Of a stretch of DNA of 64,000 bases, positions 59,690 through 64,000 are shown piece after piece. This DNA is from Phoronis australis. Its lineage: Eukaryota > Phoronida > Phoronidae. Both the position numbers and the translations under genes were made by a program. The stretch spans positions 1,431,366 to 1,495,365 of the forward strand of contig NMRA01000022.1 of NCBI GenBank assembly GCA_002633005.1, in the 5' to 3' direction. Every line of letters starts with the position of its first letter. Position 1 is the first letter of the stretch. The notes beneath the pieces are model-generated. The model did no database searches. It saw only the letters and a list, made by a program, of their open reading frames with translations, and was not told where the DNA came from.

Positions 59690-60811
59690 TTGTAAAGTTG
59701 GAAAAGGATGTATTTGTTCAAATAAATCCTGACATCCGTAACCAGCTATTAGCGGAAGATAATAAGTGTCCTAGTAATGTTTGTCAACGCACTCTCGTTT
59801 GAAAGAGAACAAAAGTATTGTAATTCGTCGAGCTGATAATTCCAATCAATGTGTGATTCTGGACAGCATTGATTATTTTGACAAACTTACTCAGTTAACA
59901 AGCGATACCAGTAAGTTTGAGTCTGTTAGTCGTACGCCCATACTTGATTTAAAAAGGGATCTCAACAGTCATATCAAGACGGTGAGTAGAAAAGCAAGTA
60001 AGAATATCTTTAATGAGATCGAAGGTGATTTCTCTGGAGGTTATCTTTATGGTAACCCTAGCACGCATAAAGTTAATAATCCAATGAGACCTGTCATTTC
60101 TCAAGTATTAACACCTTCATACAAAGTGTCTAAATGTATTGATCAGATTATAAAGCCGTATATTCAAAGTCAGTATAGTATCAAGTCACGTGATGACTTA
60201 CTTGAGATTTTGCGTACCATTGTACCTATTACTGGCTGCCAACCAATGTCCCAGTACTTGAAACCATAGATATTATTATTAACAATGTCTATAATCATCC
60301 AAATTTGAAGCCTCCTGAAATTCCTAAGGACATCCTTAAAGAAATGCTATTAACTTGCACTACGAAGGTACCATTTCGACATGTAAATGGTAAATTATTT
60401 TTGCAGAAAAATGGTGTTAGTATGAGTTCCCCATTATGCCCAACGTTCGCTGAATTTTATATGTCAGAATTTGAAAAACGCGTTGAAATTAACATTGATC
60501 ACTTTCCTATATATGTTCGATATGTTGATGATATTTTCGTCTATTGTAATTTTGATGAAAGGGTATCGCTTAAAACTGTGCTTGAGGACCATTCAGTATT
60601 GAAATTCACTCATGAAACATCTGTTAATGATAAGATACCATTTCTAGCTGTACTTATATGTAACTCAGCCATAAGATTCATCACATCAGCTTATCACAAG
60701 CCTACTGACAAAGGTATTTGTCTCCATGCTGATAGTGACTGTCCTGAGCGTTTCAGTCAATCTCTTAAAGAGAGCTCACACTATTTCGTCAGACTTGAAA
60801 CTGTTCATTAG
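59690..60811 (+). pseudogene. Penelope-like reverse transcriptase, broken
   Basis: 59690-60269: leader KLEKDVFVQINPDIRNQL, then SIVIRRADNSNQCVILDS, GGYLYGNPSTHKVNNPMRP and SYKVSKCIDQIIKPYI, the typical Penelope N-terminal RT motifs. Near 60220-60260 the frame shifts, and the segment that should hold the motif A aspartate (before TNVPVLET) is gone. 60305-60811 continues with KNGVSMSSPLCPTFAEFYM and the intact catalytic RYVDDIFVY, then FLAVLICNSAIRF and YHKPTDK. The C-terminus runs into hairpin unit 2. Not active. Confidence 0.82.
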
Positions 60812-60849
60812 TGAAGTCCAACATGTAAAACAACTTCAAATAAATACAC

Positions 60850-61010
60850 AAAACGTACCGAGAATGGCGTAGATGAAGTAATATCCCACGAGACATTATT
60901 ACGCGTATCGACAGAGACCGAACGACCGAGACCGAAGGTCGAGGTCGATACGCGGAATAATGTTGAGTGGGATATTACTTCATGTACGCCAATCGAGGTA
61001 CGTTTTGTAT
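60850..61010. repeat. Hairpin unit 2 in the Penelope element
   Basis: Arms ACAAAACGTACCGAGAATGG and the complement of CCAATCGAGGTACGTTTTGT, extended by GCGTAGATGAAGTAATATCCCAC. The centre has GACCGA/TCGGTC sub-palindromes. Related to 59108-59243. Confidence 0.85.
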
Positions 61011-61559
61011 TTATCCCATACGCTTCGAATTCCTTAGTTTCTTTCATTTTTCCACAGACTTGTTAAATACTTCACTCAGACTGTTCACGTGGCGGATCAG
61101 ATCCTATATGTATGTACATGCGCGTTAGGCTGCAAGTTTTCTCTAGTAAAAGAAACAGTTTTAAATGTGACGATTTATTACTTGAAAAGAGATAACAAAG
61201 ATAAAACAAGGGTAACTTTTCATTGAAATTGTAACATCTCCTGAAAGTATTTGATATTGTAGTTACCGAGGATCGGCACCTGAGTTGCAGACAACAAAAT
61301 ACATAGCAAATGAGAACTGAGACAGAATTGTCATGCAACGTTCCTGTTCCAGATGTTACGATTGAGACCTGTTGAGCATTATTTACACTGCTATAACTGC
61401 ATTATTTTAACCTATTTTCAGAAATTTTGGTGATCGAACCGGCTAACGACGTCGAGTAGACATTGACCTACCTTTTGAACTTTCCATGTCAGTAGTGCGG
61501 GAGATGAATACGGAAAACTTTATAACAAGGCCGTACTTCCCTCTACAGATCAACGCGTA

Positions 61560-62150
61560 TGGGATAAATAGTGGTTACACAAATTCATTTGTGGATAAGC
61601 ATACTAATCGGTTTGTCTCAAAAGTTGAACAACATTATCATGTACAAACGTTTACTGGTAATGTTAAAAGACTGTTTTACAAAACCTGTATGTCCAAAAG
61701 TTATGTACGAGATGAACAAGTCCATAATATATAATAAAGAGTTGTTAGTCCTAATGACAAACTAGATGTAATTATTTATTACAAGAATGTGAAGACCTCG
61801 AATTTAGTGATGAGAAACAATATTAATCGTGAGGAGGTCCGCACTGTTGCTAGATGTAATGTTGTTTATGAGTTTACTTCTCCCGCGGTCGAATGTTTTC
61901 GTCCTCATCAGAAACAAAATTCCATTGGGCACAAAGTGTATTCCTTGTCAGGACGACTTTCAATGCATTTACAAAACGGCTCCATAAAAGACCATTTTCA
62001 AAACATTCACGGTCGCAAGATAACTCGTCAGGAGATTGTTGACAATACAGTCATTAGATACATTGAAACTGATGTACACAGGTTACGAACATTAGGGTTG
62101 CTTCTAATAATGTTTGAAAACCCCAGATTGAACGAGCAGCTACATGTAAG
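61560..62150 (+). pseudogene. Penelope linker and GIY-YIG endonuclease, right copy
   Basis: GYTNSFVDKHTNRFVSKVE and FTGNVKRLFYKTCMSKSY form the linker, stops follow at about 61733, then KLDVIIYYKNVKTSNLVMRN, NVVYEFTSP, QNSIGHKVYSLSGRLSMHL and GSIKDHFQNIHGRKITRQE. The GIY-YIG core here reads NSIG where the left copy has NYIG, so the catalytic tyrosine is lost in this copy. Confidence 0.75.
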
Positions 62151-62507
62151 TGGATCTTGAAGGACTCTGACATTATATAGGTGATCTGTAGGTTATGTTG
62201 CACAGAAACGTATGTATATTTATATATGTTTTATCGTCATAGTTGCGCATGCCAACTTCACGTGTTATATTGCATTTGTCATTTCTGATGTGCGTTTCAC
62301 TTTGAACTAGCTGTAAATAGTAGCCTGAAGATGAAATATGTGTCTCAAAATATCGCTTTTAAAATTATGTTACCTACTGATGTCGTTTGGATTTTTATTG
62401 CACTATTGTGATGTAAAGACAAGATCTCTATTTTGAGAGTTGGAAAGAACTGAAATTAAACTAGTAAAAACAGATCAAAGTCGTGTCTTCAATGAAATTA
62501 ATTATAA

Positions 62508-64000
62508 GGATACAACCAGTTCCCATTAAAATATGAAAGCATACTGGATTTGTTCATCCAACTCATTGAATACCAAACTCAAGCATACAATATGCGTTAG
62601 TTGAATGATGGCTGATCTGAAGTGCAGGTTTGCGAATTTATCTATTTATCTGGCATTGTCATTCGCATCAAATATGGTATTTTTGCAAATTGCCGAGTGA
62701 AACGACTCTGAAAACTCTTGGGAAATGCACAAAAAATATAGCGAGACATTTGAGATCCTTAAGAATGAGGGGACGTGAAGGAGGTGGAACGTGTCCTGCT
62801 GAGAAGTAGTTTGTTTGCCTTGGAGGCAGGTGTGCAGCAGGAGCTAGATTATCTACCGTAGTTGATTCACTTTCCCGAATCATCGTTACAACCCTCGCCA
62901 TATATTGGCGTCGCTAAAGACACTGAGTACATCCGCTGCACACAAGAGGGGAAATCCGACAGAAGTCTGAAAATGACCAAAGACGTTGCAAAGTCAAGGA
63001 CAAGGTTCAACGTCCTGCTTCATGCGAGCTCGGGTAGGAATCACCAAACTGCAGGGTCACACCCTGAGGAATATTTTTAGGAGCACGTCATTCATGCAAA
63101 AATATTTTTATTGACGCACCGTGATTGCTTATAACTTGGATCTTATTGCTTAATCATATCTTATTTCAAATGTCTTGAAGTATAGGGAGTGTATGTATAC
63201 ACTGACATAGAAAATAGGAAATTATCATAACTTTTCATGATAGCCACCAAATGTGTTTAAACATTTTACGTGACTTCTGCACATGACCTGCTTTTAGAGA
63301 CTAGAGAGTATGTTATGTCCGCTATTGAATTTCTGTGATTGCATATGAAGTTAATTAAACATGCCAAATCTGTCAAAAATATTGTGCATTTCTCAAAAAT
63401 TACAGATATTAAGTTGTGATTTTGCAACTAGTGAAGCTTACAAAGATGGATAGGCTAAAAATGAAACGGAACTCAAAAAAGTGGAACTGATTATATGCCT
63501 AATGTGCAGTTCACAGTTTTGCTCAATAATTCATCGCTGAAGGAGATGGCAAGTCGCACATCAAAATGCACCCTCCCAAAATTGGAATAAAAAAGACAGC
63601 AATTTTAACATGGCCTCTACGTCCCCCAAATTATCCCGTTGACTTGAGACCCTGAAGGGACAATTGATCTGATAACCACGTAAAGGATTCGGGTGTTGTT
63701 TCATTCATGCTGAATTTGCAGTAGAGTTCAAAATTCCTGTTTACCTCATATGATTTCCAAATAGCGATGTCTTTCTGAACTTTAGAGTAAAGTAACAACA
63801 ATAATCAATAACTGTTGTGAGGTTTCCACAATATTTATCGACGATCTTGAACCTATGGTTTCCATATCGTACTTGTGCATGAAATATAGTGTATGCTATG
63901 TATGCAGTACATTACAAAAACACAATTACACAAGTCAGACGTTTGTTTGGAAATCTGTTGTGTTGAAACGGTAAACTTTTTGTGCTCATCGTGAAGGTGG
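62508..64000. other. Unassigned end of window
   Basis: No gene, known repeat or RNA recognised. The open frame 62862-63080 has no recognisable domain. Confidence 0.4.

Larger units (their letters stand above)
58025..62495 (+). mobile_element. Penelope-like element with long inverted arms, 12-bp flanking repeat
   Basis: AATTAATTATAA occurs at 58013-58024 and 62496-62507, directly outside the block. The left part (58061-59670) is an inverted, partly reordered copy of 60840-62495: 58061-58500 pairs with 62050-62495, 58505-58690 with 61420-61570, 58780-59100 with 61015-61310, and 59244-59670 with 61620-62050. The RT lies between the arms. Penelope elements are known for inverted or partial tandem copies with terminal repeats, and this fits. 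Confidence 0.8.

Overview
The window is animal genomic DNA, most likely from a marine invertebrate (lancelet, hemichordate, mollusc and brachiopod all remain possible). The evidence is spliced genes with GT-AG introns, a secreted PAN/apple plus fibrinogen-related (FReD) gene family, and a dense mix of LINE, Penelope-like, LTR, SINE and foldback elements. There are no bacterial features. No single sequence fixes the species.

The real genes belong to one local family of secreted fibrinogen-related proteins, all on the + strand. Copy 0 (FReD exon 1683-2290) has its 5' exons outside the window. Copy A (11355-15595) is complete and has a consistent exon model: signal peptide plus Cys-rich PAN-like exon, a 25-nt microexon, a 36-nt exon, a short exon carrying the N-terminal FReD cysteine, and a terminal FReD exon. 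All junction phases agree. Copy B/C (40806-49213) has the same head exons and an intact FReD exon. However, its 36-nt exon carries an in-frame stop, the short cysteine exon was not found, and introns and flanks are full of insertions. The family arose by segmental duplication: 9.81-13.46 kb matches 36.51-45.08 kb, and 0.70-3.73 kb matches parts of 46.53-56.56 kb.

Most of the rest is mobile or repetitive DNA. 1-260 is an almost perfect palindrome. 6.5-9.1 kb is a 1.26-kb tandem duplication joined at a single N, probably an assembly artefact or unresolved array. 17.2-23.1 kb is a decayed LTR retroelement (gag, protease, RT/RNase H, integrase) holding a tRNA-derived SINE and a TA/hairpin minisatellite. 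23.16-29.45 kb is a composite satellite with one arm inverted against a longer direct array; its units carry DR1 nuclear-receptor-like motifs and 'ACTCTGCGC' hairpins. 31-35 kb holds two opposed GA-rich minisatellites and a Penelope fragment. 36.77-39.71 kb is a 5'-truncated LINE with an 11-bp target duplication and a nested foldback MITE with a 5-bp duplication. 41.93-44.48 kb has two TTAA-flanked DNA elements. 54.56-55.42 kb is the 3' end of another LINE. 58.0-62.5 kb is a Penelope-like element with about 1.5-kb inverted arms, flanked by a 12-bp direct repeat.

Because copy A keeps the empty sites, the insertions in copy B can be placed to the base. That makes the locus a good record of how an immune-type lectin family is duplicated, converted and broken by transposons. 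Exon models are read by eye from splice sites and phase, without transcript evidence.
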